Below, one piece after another: positions 37,101-46,086 of a stretch of 64,000 bases of DNA. Within the stretch, counting starts at the first letter, position 1. Each line of letters opens with the position of its first letter. The translations under genes and the position numbers were made by a program. The DNA is from Phorcus lineatus (lineage: Eukaryota > Mollusca > Gastropoda > Trochida > Trochidae). The notes under the pieces were generated by a model. It saw nothing but the letters and a program-made list of their open reading frames with translations. It did not search any database and was not told where the DNA came from. The stretch lies in assembly GCA_921293015.1 (NCBI GenBank), contig OV121092.1, positions 15,196,001 to 15,260,000 on the forward strand, read 5' to 3'.

Positions 37101-40100
37101 GTTCTCAATTCTAATAGTATGTATGGCAGAAATTACAAAGGTATATGCATTAAAGTTATTTAATGTACAACTTCTTTGATGTTGTAGGTGCCGCTGTGTT
37201 CCCTGTAGCTCTATATGCGGGTGTCAGGGTGGTCAGAGGGGATTCGGGGTAAGTATGCGTATGAAGAAAATGTACACATTGACCCGTTTGATTTTCCCTC
37301 AGACCATCTTGTCCTGCAATGTACAACTCGAACCAGTCTCCGTCATCGACTTTTAGTTTTCAAGGAGAGTTCTGATTTGACTATTTCCAGTTGCAGTACG
37401 CCGAAGAGCTGGCAAAGACAATTCGAAATTCTAACATGACACGAAAACTAGAATGAAAATACTGCTTTCTGATTGGTTACCAAAATCAATTTTGGAGTGA
37501 TTATTTCGATGATAATCACCTCTAAATATTTACGACCGATTCACATTCATACGTACACGTTTACAAACTCCATTCGCTGAACTTACTGTTTTCATCTCCT
37601 TACAGACAACTGCAAAATTAATTTGAAATTGAAAATACCGTAATTCTTTGGTGATTATTTGTTGAAGTAGTTTATCTTTTTACCACCAGCCTAAATTTAA
37701 TTTCAAACCGAGCTCGCTTCGTACCGTAACGCGCGGCAATAGCGATTCGTCAAGTGAACAGATGAGACGTACGTTATTCTTCAACTTAACAAACTGCGTC
37801 CCTTTCCTGCGTGAATTTCCAGACAGTGTATTCAACCATGACAAACTATACAGCTTTCTTGATCGTTCATTCGATCAGTTCACTTGTAGAGTGAGGAGTT
37901 AGCGCAAGCAGTAAACAACTACTTTTTTTTTCGAACCAGTCTCCGTCATTGGCTAATATAAGCCTTGCTACTATCTTAGTTTGAGTGAATTTATCTCCTC
38001 GACGATTAGTGGTCAAGGAGAGTTCTGATTTGACTATTTCCAGTTTCAGTACGCTGAAGAGCTGGCGAAGACAATTCGAAATTGTGCATAGCTAAAGTTA
38101 GGAAGGGATTGAGACGTAAGCTATGCCTTTTTGGGGAGGTTGACTGAAAGTATGAATAATTTACACATCATGATTGTAACTTATATACATCGGGAGATGG
38201 TGGGTTTAGGATGGATAGCTGTTATTGATGAGCGCCATAATGTCTTTGTCCTATCAATTATGGTTATAGATTATGCCGACTTTAAAATATTCTACACTGA
38301 TAAAGGAATCTTGACTACTGAGTCCTTTAAAATGTTGACACAAGTGAGATCGTTAGCTGTTTAAGATTTCAATTATCTTACTTCAATAGTTGATTTTTGA
38401 GTTGACATACTAGAAAATAAACTTTACCGAAAAAAACGTCGTATTATATATGGGATGCTAGATTGCAAAGGCATTATTGATAACTCCTAAAACTCAACAG
38501 CAAAGGAAGATATAGTCTATAATTGGTGATTATGAAGAGACATGCGGTTACATTGAACGAAATGATTTGAGTTGCCTGCCTCTGAACCGAATGACCTTTA
38601 CCATCGATTTTCATTGTACAAAGATATTTGGCTTTGGTACCTGACTACTTTCTCATTCCTCAGTTACGTGGTGGTGGTGGTAGTGTAACATTATTACACA
38701 GCCACCAATCCATTGTAGCACCGGTTAACCGGAAATAGCTAATGCCTATGGCACCGCTCAGGCTAATACGAGATTGAAAAGCCAAATGACTTGAATACCA
38801 CGCTCCGTTTTATTTACAATAAACAAAGAAACGCAAATGTTTTATCCTTGAAGCCTCAAGATAATGTTACGAATGGTACAAATCACAGAATAATAAACAT
38901 AAACTCGAGCTGAATAAAATAACATAATTACTGAAACTTATTTACTTATATATTACTACTAGATATGTATTACATATCGATTAAAATCATACCTTTGGTT
39001 TTAATGAAACAATTTGTTTGCAATAAAATGCTTTGTCTTGAAAATAACTAAATAAAATCTTCCTGGTATGTTTGCATTCTACTCAACAAACTTTTCTTTC
39101 CCTTACAATTTTAAACGACTTTTTTTATGTCCTTAGTTCGAATTGTACGAACACCACAGTTGACGTTTTATGAATTTTCCTCGCTTCCTGGATATTACAG
39201 ATTTTCAATTGGCATCATTTTTACCTTCAAACTTGATTTCCAATTTTCTGGCTGTTTAGATGAGTGTTGTCGTCTCATTTCATCCGGGAACTGAAATAAT
39301 GATTCTATTTGTTAGCAAATTGATTTGACAAAAACAACACCAATTTTCTCGTATGCCTAACCATTTACTGAGCAGCAAATCTTAACTGCTGAAATACGAC
39401 ACATTTTGACCATTTCAATCAGGATAATGTTAATTACTACCAACGGAAGTAGCAATAAATTGCTTTTTGGCTTTTATTTCGTCTTATGGATACAAAATGA
39501 AGTTATGATAAATGAAGAATAATTATTCCCTTATGTCCTTTGCCAGTTATTTCTAATGTTACGTGAAATACATGAAGGATTATCTACCATTCTTTATCAT
39601 ATTTGCAGTCCTAAATGTGTTTTACTAATTGGTATTCTTACGATTTCATTCATTAGTTCATAGTTGTCATGACAACGAACGCGCAAATGCATATTCCCGT
39701 GTGAACAATGGCGCAGGCGTCTCTTTGCCCTCATTCCTTACTGTGACATACGTTTTCTGCTTTTCTATATCTACTAACATCTACACAATGTCAATGTCGT
39801 GAACATGGTATTAAAGTAGAAATCATGATCGCCTTCATAAACTGTTTATCGTAAAAAGTAAGTGACTTAAGCGCTAACCATCTAGAATCAATGATTGGGA
39901 GGGGGGGGGGGGAGGTACTGATAAATATATTCACCTCATTATGAATAGTTATATTGAAATACCATATGGTCACAAAGTAGCGCGTAACTCTAATAAACAT
40001 CAGTCTTTCGGTAAGACCGAGCAAGGCACCAATTCTAGAGTCACACTAGTGCTAATCATGCACTAAAAATGACTACGTCAGTTTGAAGAAATCCTTTGTT

Positions 40101-43100
40101 ATGACGAAAAGTAAGATGTCATTTATTGTTGTATGGCCGTTATGAGGTCCGAGCATGTACTGGTAATCAGTTGTCATTTTTCTATTATCTGATTTTTTTA
40201 CGATTTTATGTTCTTGGCATGTTCTTCAATGGAACACAGTATGATATCGTTGCGTATATATTACTCTAGGTTATTGTGGTGAATTTGTTTTATCCTTCAC
40301 ATAGATGCTGGGTACAGAATGCAGGAGGATTTGAATGGATAATTTACATACCCAATCTCCTCTGCATCTGTGTAAGTACTTTACAATTTTCTAATAAATT
40401 CATTTGAGGTGTCATCTTTGTTTTTTTCCCATCTCCTTGAATATAATGTTGACAAGAGGGTTAATTGGTTCAAGAACAGTATTATATTAATTTGTTTTTG
40501 CAGAATGGTCTCTCAGGTTCCATCGTAGATTTCCAATTATATTTGTTTTCCTTTTTCTGTGAGCCGGTTATATATACACAGTGTAAAATGCTTTCGTAAT
40601 CGTTGATAATCTGATAATGATTAAATTTTTATGCCCAGGAGCAAGAAAATCCATTCTGACAATAATATTAACTGCGACTTTGTCAATTCAGTGTCTTTCA
40701 TTGAACTTTTCTTCCAGGCTAATGTATTCTTCCTAACAAACATTCTGAAGATTCTTCTCACGCAACTGCAGTCCCACCCAAACGAGCCCAGTAGCTACAG
40801 GTACAGATTGCAAGGTTTTCTCTGCATTTTATTATACACAAGTCTTTCAAATCAAAACATTGAACTGCTTAAAAAGATTAAAACAGATTGCAAGGTTTTC
40901 TCTGCATTTTATTATACACAAGTCTTTCAAATCAAAACATTGAACTGCTTAAAAAGATCCAAACAGATTGCAAGGTTTTCTCTGCATTTTATTATACACA
41001 AGTCTTTCAAATCAAAACATTGAACTGCTTAAAAAGATTAAAACAGATTGCAAGGTTTTCTCTGCATTTTATTATACACAAGTCTTTCAAATCAAAACAT
41101 TGAACTGCTTAAAGATTAAAACAGATTGCAAGGTTTTCTCTGCATTTTATTATACACAAGTCTTTCAAATCAAAACATTGAACTGCTTAAAGATTAAAAC
41201 AGATTGCAAGGTTTTCTCTGCATTTTATTATACACAAGTCTTTCAAATCAAAACATTGAACTGCTTAAAAAGATTAAAACAGATTGCAAGGTTTTCTCTG
41301 CATTTTATTATACACAAGTCTTTCAAATCAAAACATTGAACTGCTTAAAAAGATTAAAACAGATTGCAAGGTTTTCTCTGCATTTTATTAACACAAGTCT
41401 TTCAAATCAAAACATTGAACTGCTTAAAAAGATTCAAACAGATTGCAAGGTTTTCTCTGCATTTTATTATACACAAGTCTTTCAAGTCAAAACATTGAAC
41501 TGCTTAAAAAGATTCAAACGCCAATGTGTATTCAAGATGCTCAAAAAGACGTTTTCAGAGATCACAACCTATTCCGTTCCAGACGTGCCCTGAAAGCCAC
41601 CTTCGTGTTGATCCCGCTGTTTGGTCTTCAGTTGTTCCTGATAATCTTCAGACCTTCCACTCAGAACAATTGGACCAAGATTTATGAAATGCTGGCTAAA
41701 ATTGTAACCAATGGGCAGGTGAGAAAAATATTTGTCAAAATGTTATTCTTCCTGGAGATCTCAGTTTCGTCAAGGTAATCAGGTAGATGTTTTAGAGGAA
41801 ACCCTATCGAGGATACACTATTCTGTTTAAGATCTTAAAAAGTTGATACTGCTTGAATTGAAAAATCGAATTCCACACCTTGAGTGCCATCTTAAAACAA
41901 TCCGAAGTTTCTGTATGATGACAAATAATCAAAACTGCACGATATAATTCTACTGATTTTACTTTTTCTTCAGAAAATTTACAATTTTTCATAACTCATT
42001 TCAAATTGTTTACAAGAAGGATGCCACAAACTTCACTTACGTGCATGTTAGATATCTCTTATCGCGACATGGTTAGGAAACCTTATAGAGGTATAGGTTT
42101 TGAAATCATGACGGACACCATTTCAATTAACTCTACTGTTTATTAAGAGGATGATGATTATATTTCAGGGCGCCATCGTTGCTCTTCTCTTCTGTTTCTT
42201 TAACGGCGAGGTGAGTAAACGATGCAACACAGATCTGCACATGTAAGGGTTTTTCAAGATTCCCCTTTGTTGTGTTGAAAATCACCAAATCTAAACATAG
42301 AAATGATATTGAGATCTATGAACAGGACATTTCACCTAAAATACAGCCATGTATAGAATGTAAATTGACCGATGTTCTGCAGCAATAATCTTTTTCATGT
42401 CCTATGTTTAGAAAATAATACGAGATTTGCATTGAGCGTAATGAGACTTGACCCCAAAGGAGAGCATTTCTAACAATGATATCTGCATCATTTCCAAAGT
42501 TTACATTTGTGATGTTTGTCAGTAAAGATATTTTAAAGGACAACTCGTTTTAAGGGCAGATTTGAGGAGCTGATCATGGTCATTATCTATTTCTGAAATG
42601 ATAAGAAAGGTTTGAAGGTCATGATAGTTTTCAAGAACCATATAAAAAGATGTTGTCATTTCTTGAATCCATAAAGTGACCAGCTTGTTGTTTTACTTCT
42701 TTCCTTCATATTAACATTACCTGCCTATAACCATATTCATCTCACGTGTGTCAAACATGCAAGGGTTAAGGTCGTTAGGAGCAGACGAAATGGGTTGCTA
42801 GAAACATTTCTGTTCAACAACTGGGAACATCGAACTGATGTCGATAAAGGCCTTTTAGATGCCCTTTGAAGTAGAAATTTAAAAACTATGAAACTCACTT
42901 CGTTTATTGTAATATTTCAAACTTTGATGTGTGATACTTCTTTTTGAAAATAGTAATGGTCCTGCTTACTACCATTAAAGAAAATACCAAAATATATAAG
43001 CAAATAGTAACTTCTTTACAATAAAGTTCATTGTTAATCTTTCGTCTCAATTTTGTAAAGTGATGGCTCGTACTCTTTTGCTGTTAAGTCTGCTTGAATA

Positions 43101-43479
43101 GATGAGTGATGAAATTGTTTGTTTATGCTAAATTCAGATTTGCATAATAATTAAGATAATCAAAACGTGCATTGTAAGTACGTGAAATATCTGTTGTTAT
43201 TCATTAATGACCCCTTATCCAAGAAGCTGAGTATATATGAACGTTTCTATATTGCAGGTCATGACATATCTAAAAGCCTGTCTACCTAAATGCCTTTTGG
43301 AGAGCGAACGATCTGATATGGTGCGTAGCAACTCTTTCACCACCCAGTATGTCGTGGATTCCACTAAAACAGCATCAAGACGAAAGGACACGGCTACAAA
43401 AATAGAAAAGAAAGACTATATTTTGTTGAAGACAATGACACAGAATGGGTCAAATTATCAGTCCAATGGAAATGTGTGA
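18750..43479 (+). CDS. Class B1 (secretin-family) neuropeptide/hormone GPCR, full gene span of 11 coding exons
   Basis: Join: 18750-19170, 29360-29457, 29982-30073, 30762-30912, 32172-32322, 37188-37248, 40305-40371, 40718-40800, 41559-41718, 42169-42210, 43258-43479. Total is 1548 nt, 515 residues plus stop. All ten introns are GT-AG with matching phases (1,0,2,0,1,2,0,2,0,0). It is a plasma-membrane receptor expected to couple a peptide hormone to G proteins, mainly Gs/cAMP in this family. The ectodomain (residues ~69-173) has the hormone-receptor cysteine pattern, then TM1 (~178-203), TM2 (~212-232), TM3 (~257-283), TM4 (~297-319), TM5 (~336-362), TM6 (~385-406), TM7 (~429-441) and a 73-residue tail. 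C257 and C326 can form the TM3-ECL2 disulfide. Cysteine spacings 107/116/130/147/169 (9, 14, 17, 22) are, from memory, those of calcitonin and PTH receptors. The exact subfamily (calcitonin/DH31, PTH-like, PDF-like) is unresolved. Confidence 0.9.
21737..22127. mobile_element. Possible decayed hAT-like element with degenerate inverted ends
   Basis: The left end TAAGGGTGCGCGGTATTG and its following TATTGCAATAC and GTACCGGTAC motifs have imperfect inverted counterparts on the right (GTACCAATATATTGCAATAC, then CGCAATGTGGTCCTTA). No target duplication or ORF was resolved. Confidence 0.35.
23240..24790 (+). pseudogene. LINE (non-LTR retrotransposon) reverse transcriptase relic
   Basis: Frameshifted remains of an ORF2-type protein. 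Recognisable pieces in order: QGCLLSPQFF (from 23426), the catalytic motif FADD (23548-23559), RYLGVLFTPK (about 23750), and a 3' C-terminal region with SWCRPYTLPKYRL and LLKYGFDFLCISQNV (24058-24366), then FKYPLHVETYLKIDIPPYSR in another frame. QGCLLSP, FADD and YLG are standard RT landmarks of Jockey/CR1-type LINEs. Stops and frameshifts (for example the stop at 23489-23491) show it is dead. It is in the same orientation as the host receptor gene, inside intron 1. Confidence 0.85.
26340..26651 (-). mobile_element. tRNA-derived SINE (family A), antisense in receptor intron 1
   Basis: On the minus strand it starts GGCGGGATAGCGCAGTGG and carries a pol III A box (TAGCGCAGTGG) and B box (GGTTCGAATCC). 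A ~230 bp body shared with 55178-55465 follows, and it ends in ACTCACCTCACCTC. The perfect 13 bp duplication GTTATGAAATGGA flanks it at 26327-26339 and 26652-26664. The tRNA part resembles tRNA-Arg(UCG) but the T-arm cannot pair properly, so it is not a functional tRNA gene. Confidence 0.92.
27060..27420. repeat. Degenerate ~110-120 bp tandem repeat, about 3 copies
   Basis: Units share CATCAAAGGATGAACA (about 27135, 27237 and 27332), then TAGTGAT-TAT, TATTAGAAATGAC and CATCGTCATAAG-type blocks. Strongly diverged; no coding potential. Confidence 0.65.
27610..27959. mobile_element. TTAA-flanked MITE, copy 2
   Basis: Flanked by TTAA at 27606-27609 and 27960-27963. Tips AGAGGCAGTAG and (inward) AGGGGCAGTAGCACG form inverted repeats. 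Same family as 13477-13849. Lies in receptor intron 1. Confidence 0.7.
29360..29457 (+). CDS. Receptor exon 2: end of hormone-binding domain
   Basis: Acceptor TTTTCCAG, donor CAG|GTAATG. Completes residue 141 and runs to 173. It carries the last two ectodomain cysteines (C147, C169), the W-rich stretch STWWRDNATNQEWTDYTTC, and glycosylation sequons at N150 and N157. The final WTDYTTC is a family hallmark just before TM1. Intron 2 (29458-29981) contains nothing else recognisable. Confidence 0.93.
29982..30073 (+). CDS. Receptor exon 3: TM1
   Basis: Acceptor ATTTTTCAG, donor ACAG|GTAACA. Encodes DFKTLYYVGVSCNILSLALL and on to VVFILYR, the TM1 helix with the family's YxVG-S--SL pattern. The split Arg codon (AG|A) is completed by exon 4. 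Confidence 0.93.
30102..30120. repeat. Homopolymer C19 just after the exon 3 donor
   Basis: Uninterrupted C run 28 bp inside intron 3, preceded by mixed C/T. It may form a G-quadruplex on the opposite strand. Confidence 0.9.
30361..30790 (+). repeat. 127 bp tandem repeat carrying decoy copies of the exon 4 acceptor
   Basis: Four units, the last containing the true exon 4 start. AG acceptor ends are at 30381, 30508, 30635 and 30761 (true), spaced 127, 127 and 126 bp. Each decoy has CATTACAG and then ~30 nt matching the start of exon 4. In the receptor's frame the decoys read RQ(Q/L)RKQHR(I/T)Y-(T/A/S)FNCY and stop at a TAG after 17 codons. The exon similarity ends after about CGTATC. The TTAGTGACTAATAACAAGG part is ordinary intron. 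Confidence 0.9.
30762..30912 (+). CDS. Receptor exon 4: ICL1, TM2 and first extracellular loop
   Basis: Acceptor CACCATTACAG, donor ACG|GTGAGA. Encodes RQLRKQHRIKIHLNLFLSFI, then LTNFVMLLW and a charged loop. The H215 and N217 region (IHLNLF) is the invariant TM2 motif of class B1 receptors. Chosen over three upstream decoy acceptors because only this copy remains open and continues into TM2. Confidence 0.93.
30913..32171 (+). other. Receptor intron 4
   Basis: AT-rich, bounded by GTGAGA and GTATGTTTCAG. No repeat or coding remnant was recognised. Confidence 0.7.
32172..32322 (+). CDS. Receptor exon 5: TM3, ICL2 and start of TM4
   Basis: Acceptor TGTTTCAG, donor CTGGG|GTAAGT. Encodes C257 (disulfide partner of ECL2), then NFIWMFLEGFHLHRLIVRAF and VPRSIVWYYLVGW. 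The EG-x-x-LH motif (E278, G279, L282, H283) is diagnostic of the class. The 3' ~50 nt and the donor have been duplicated downstream (see 32381-32430 and 32863-36710). Confidence 0.95.
32381..32430 (+). pseudogene. Duplicated 3' end of exon 5, a potential poison exon
   Basis: This copy of the exon 5 end plus donor follows the original with a 108 bp period; the similarity continues through the intron start to about 32491. It has its own acceptor-like CTTTATCTCAG (ending 32380) and a perfect GTAAGT donor at 32431. In the original frame it reads SFKVPRSIVWYYLVGW. From FKV to GW it matches the exon exactly, and all four nucleotide differences are synonymous (TTT/TTC, TCC/TCT, ATA/ATT, GTT/GTG). 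Inserted after exon 5 as a 50-nt cassette it would shift the frame and reach a TAG. Further decayed copies end near 32626 and 32739. Confidence 0.75.
32863..36710 (+). repeat. 62 bp minisatellite (~62 copies), apparently derived from the exon 5 donor region
   Basis: A nearly uniform 62 bp unit, roughly TATG(C/T)AATGGTGCTTGCTC, then TACAGTGTAGAAC(A/T)ACCTG, then TATCCTGCGGGCTGGGTAGG. By eye it aligns with exon 5's CCTCGCTCCATAGTTTGGTA, then CTATCTTGTAGGCTGGGGTA. The first unit has a longer match, including CAGACT-AT-GT. Every unit carries an acceptor-like CTCTACAG and a donor-like GGGTAGGT. A further exon-like relic, GGTACTAACTTGTAGACCGG, follows at 36775. Variants (CAA/TAA, ACAACC/ACTACC, GTAGG/GTAGT) are interspersed, which suggests unequal exchange. 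Confidence 0.93.
37188..37248 (+). CDS. Receptor exon 6: TM4
   Basis: Acceptor GATGTTGTAG, donor TCGGG|GTAAGT. Encodes GAAVFPVALYAGVRVVRGDS, continuing the TM4 helix begun by exon 5's WYYLVGW. The first and last codons are split with exons 5 and 7 (phases 1 and 2). Confidence 0.92.
37328..38083 (+). repeat. Dispersed repeat (37433-37925) bracketed by direct repeats (37328-37430, 37931-38083)
   Basis: The two brackets share TCGAACCAGTCTCCGTCAT, CAAGGAGAGTTCTGATTTGA and CTATTTCCAG, then a stretch reading (L/F)QYAEELAKTIRN in both, with synonymous changes (GCC/GCT, GCA/GCG). The right bracket has ~50 extra bases. The middle (TGACACGAAAACTAG to GTAAACAACTACTTT) is related to 44777-45195. It may be a composite mobile element or an insertion followed by duplication; the origin is unknown. 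Located in receptor intron 6. Confidence 0.6.
38084..40304 (+). other. Remainder of receptor intron 6
   Basis: No gene recognised. Includes a G12 run (39901-39912). ORFs here are short and without recognisable domains. Confidence 0.55.
40305..40371 (+). CDS. Receptor exon 7: ECL2 and start of TM5
   Basis: Acceptor CTTCACATAG, donor CTGT|GTAAGT. Encodes GCWVQNAGGFEWIIYIPNLL, including C326 and W327 (the conserved CW of ECL2, disulfide partner of C257) and P341 in TM5. Confidence 0.93.
40718..40800 (+). CDS. Receptor exon 8: TM5 end and ICL3
   Basis: Acceptor TTTTCTTCCAG, donor CTACAG|GTACAG. Encodes ANVFFLTNILKILLTQLQSH and PNEPSSY. NVFFLTNI-KIL-T-L is the family's TM5/ICL3 signature used for G-protein contact. 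The donor is unusual (GTACAG) because it is the first bases of an 80 bp tandem array. Confidence 0.9.
40803..41517 (+). repeat. 78-80 bp tandem array filling intron 8, 9 copies
   Basis: Units begin ACAGATTGCAAGGTTTTCTC at 40803, 40883, 40963, 41043, 41121, 41199, 41279, 41359 and 41438. They are almost identical (AAAAAGATTAAA versus AAAGATTAAA length variants), so the expansion is recent. Overlapping plus-strand ORFs of 70-130 codons here are repeat artefacts. Only the first unit is preceded by GT, the receptor's exon 8 donor. Confidence 0.95.
41559..41718 (+). CDS. Receptor exon 9: TM6 and third extracellular loop
   Basis: Acceptor GACGTTTTCAG chosen because it alone among nearby AGs restores the frame after the split Arg codon; donor GGGCAG|GTGAGA. 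Encodes RDHNLFRSRRALKATFVLIP, LFGLQLFLIIFRPS and a loop ending TNGQ. P394-L-F-G397 is the class B TM6 kink motif; KAT before it is also conserved. Confidence 0.93.
42169..42210 (+). CDS. Receptor exon 10: TM7 (42 bp)
   Basis: Acceptor ATATTTCAG, donor GGCGAG|GTGAGT. Encodes GAIVALLFCFFNGE. With Q428 from exon 9 it forms the conserved QG of TM7, and NGE continues to V443 in exon 11. A separate 42 bp TM7 exon is, from memory, a common feature of secretin-family genes. Skipping it would keep the frame and delete 14 TM7 residues. Confidence 0.93.
42211..43257 (+). other. Receptor intron 10
   Basis: AT-rich; no repeat or coding feature recognised. Confidence 0.6.
43258..43479 (+). CDS. Receptor exon 11: helix 8 and cytoplasmic tail
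   Basis: Acceptor TATATTGCAG. Begins VMTYLKACLPKCLLESERSD, completing the NGEV motif and helix 8, with two cysteines that could be palmitoylated. The tail is rich in Ser, Thr and Lys (SNSFTTQY, STKTASRRKDTAT), suited to receptor-kinase phosphorylation, and ends SNGNV before TGA at 43477-43479. Confidence 0.92.
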   Translation, partial: VMTYLKACLPKCLLESERSDMVRSNSFTTQYVVDSTKTASRRKDTATKIEKKDYILLKTMTQNGSNYQSNGNV

Positions 43480-44776
43480 ACACATATGTTAGAAGTCATA
43501 TTCAAATATTTTCTTTGTTAATGGGAGACTGAGATTAGTCTGATGTCAATGTAGGTGAACAAACACATCATCCGATGGATAGAAGTCTGCACCTTACTAC
43601 ATTGACATTCGAGTTGTGTGCAGGTTGAGGTTTTTCATATTTTTGAGTACCGATAACAGAGAAGAAAGCTTGTAACAAAATCGAAGCAAAATCGTTTGAT
43701 TGTTGGGTATTAAAAAATATTATAGCTTTTTCTCATGAAACGATCGTGAAATGCTAGGTAGGTTTGAGGTAGATTGTTCTTTTGTTTGCTGTTGAAAGCG
43801 CAAAATGTTGGCGAACAACTCATTCGGAATCGCAGAAAAAGCAAAGACAGATGTTTGACAATATAATATGACAAGATTATCTTTAAATACAAGATAATAA
43901 GATTTATTTCTTGCCAGGACCGTGATGTGACAGTCATTTATACTTCTTGCACATCTTTGATTTATGATGTCCTAAAACTGTTTTGCTTCTTTAGGAGCAC
44001 ATGAGGAGATAATTTCAATATTAGAACAACCAAAATTAATTTGTTCGAGTAAACAAGCAACCAAATGTGTATCTCAAGTTTAAAATTGTGAGGCAGTTTC
44101 ATCAGAAGTACATGGTTTTGTAAATGTTTCGTTCAAAACGTCATGGTCAATTCGCATATTTGTAAGGCTACAATTTGTGATAGAAACTAGATTTCGCTTT
44201 GGATAGTTACTTCGTACAAGTCGATCGGTTATCTGTTCGTTTTATATGTTTGATAGAGAGGTTTAGCTGTATTAGACATTTCCTGCAGTAGGAATATTAC
44301 ATGCAGTCCTTGTTTTTGTTTAATATCAAGTTTGAATGATTGACATGTGACAAATGATGCATTGGTCTTTCGTGATCAATTACGTTCATCTGACCGATGG
44401 TAAAGGAGACTGATGTTTGTATGTATGATGAAGACATCTTCTTTTTCTAATTAATTGTTTCATTACTATTAAAATGTCGTCATGTGAAACTGTTCTTTTT
44501 AGATATTTGGTGTCCTAGACGATTCAAATTTGTAAATTGAATATTTCAATTGCTTACAAGGTGTTTTCACACATTTAAGGTAAATTTTTAAACATTTATG
44601 TATGTCCTTGTTTTTTACATGATGTCAAAACCTTCTTCGTATAAACTTACGATTTCGAGGGACAGGTAATGACTAAAATAGACAAAAGATAGCAGATTGT
44701 TGGCGAGTGTAAGGGCAACAGAAAAATCACTTCAGCTAATACATTAAAGGTGAGTAATCATTGATAAACTTTGATT
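43480..44776 (+). other. Downstream of receptor stop, probably 3' UTR in part
   Basis: No ORF of interest. ATTAAA is present near 44468, and the first AATAAA noticed lies much further on, at 45794-45799. The cleavage site is undetermined. Confidence 0.35.
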
Positions 44777-45195
44777 CTAACCTGACACGAAAACTAGAGA
44801 GAAAATAATTCTTTATGATTGGTTCCTCATAAAATGTATTTACTTATACGCTAACAATTACCTCTAAACATTAACTACCAACTCATATTTCAAATTCGCT
44901 TATACAAACTGCACTCGGTGAAATTCCTGTATACACTGACTTGCTGACAACGGTAATATGGATTTCAGTACTGGATATTTTACCGACGTTCTCGAAACCT
45001 GTAATTTTGATGATGAATGTGATTATTATTTTGAATATTTACAACTGTATTTAATTTCAAACCGAGCTAGATTCGTACAAAAGCGATTCGTCGATTGAAT
45101 TCATGCGCCGTTATTCTTTAAGTTCTAGCAAAATGCTTCCATTTGACTCTTTTGCCTCTAATGCCAGTTCACTTATAGTAAACAACTACTTTAGA
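44777..45195 (+). repeat. Dispersed repeat, second copy of 37433-37925
   Basis: Shares TGACACGAAAACTAGA, a GATTGGTT block, ATTTCAAACCGAGCT and AGTAAACAACTACTTT, in the same order and orientation as the intron 6 copy. No flanking direct repeats here. Family unknown. Confidence 0.6.
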
Positions 45196-46086
45196 GTAAC
45201 GTCCCTTGATCGGGTCGGTCCTTGTCGGTGTTGCATGGATGATAAGTCGACCTATTTGTTTACGTGAAATTCGATATCTTACGACATTGAAAACCTGTCT
45301 TCTTAGTCATTAAAGATATAAACATGCTGAATGTAGTGAATTTTTACCCCTAAATTACCATTTCAAACCTTACAAGCTCGGTTTGAAATTAACTAAATAT
45401 CACTTATGTTTCATTATGTCAATGTGACAATCAGTAAATAATTCACGACTAGTGGTATTGTATATTGTTTCGTTAGTACGTGTTTAACATCAACCATAAA
45501 CATTGCCATATCATATACTTGCCTTGGAAAGACATATCTGTTGTATGCTGACAATTTCACACAGTTTTTGCCATATGCTATCATATTGTTTTTATACAGT
45601 ATTGTATATTGTTTAAGTGATAAACAAAGAACTTTAATTTGAAAATTTTGTTATCATCGTTGTTGTGCTTGTTCCAAAATCCTTGAGGTGACTGCCATGG
45701 AAACAAAAAGAAACGTAAATCAAGCAACATACATACATTTAAAGAAAAACACAACATACCTGATCTATTTAATATAGTACCATAGTTGATATAAATAAAG
45801 GTGTGACTTATGTGACCCCATAATAATGTATAAAACTTTGAACAACATGATTTCCATTATCAATTTCCTCGACATGATTATTTGATGATTTTCCACTAAC
45901 AATACATATATCAGGGAGAATCAAATGGTTCCTACGGGAGCGTATGTCGGATGAAAAAGATACAGCCTTTCCAACCTATAACAATTTGGTTTATGCATAA
46001 CCCTAAAACGGTTACAGCCTAGTAAAACAAAGGTTCAAATCTTGTCCAAGTAACAAAAGACAGTAATTAAACTGTTAAGACCTATA

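Noticed and set aside
41537..41558. Alternative exon 9 acceptor TATTCAAG at 41536
   Set aside because: Its phase does not match the phase-2 donor of exon 8; the AG at 41558 restores the frame exactly.
40631..41593. ORFs of 70-130 codons repeating FSAFYYTQVFQ
   Set aside because: Encoded by the intronic 80 bp array; the genuine exon 8 and exon 9 frames are short parts at each end.
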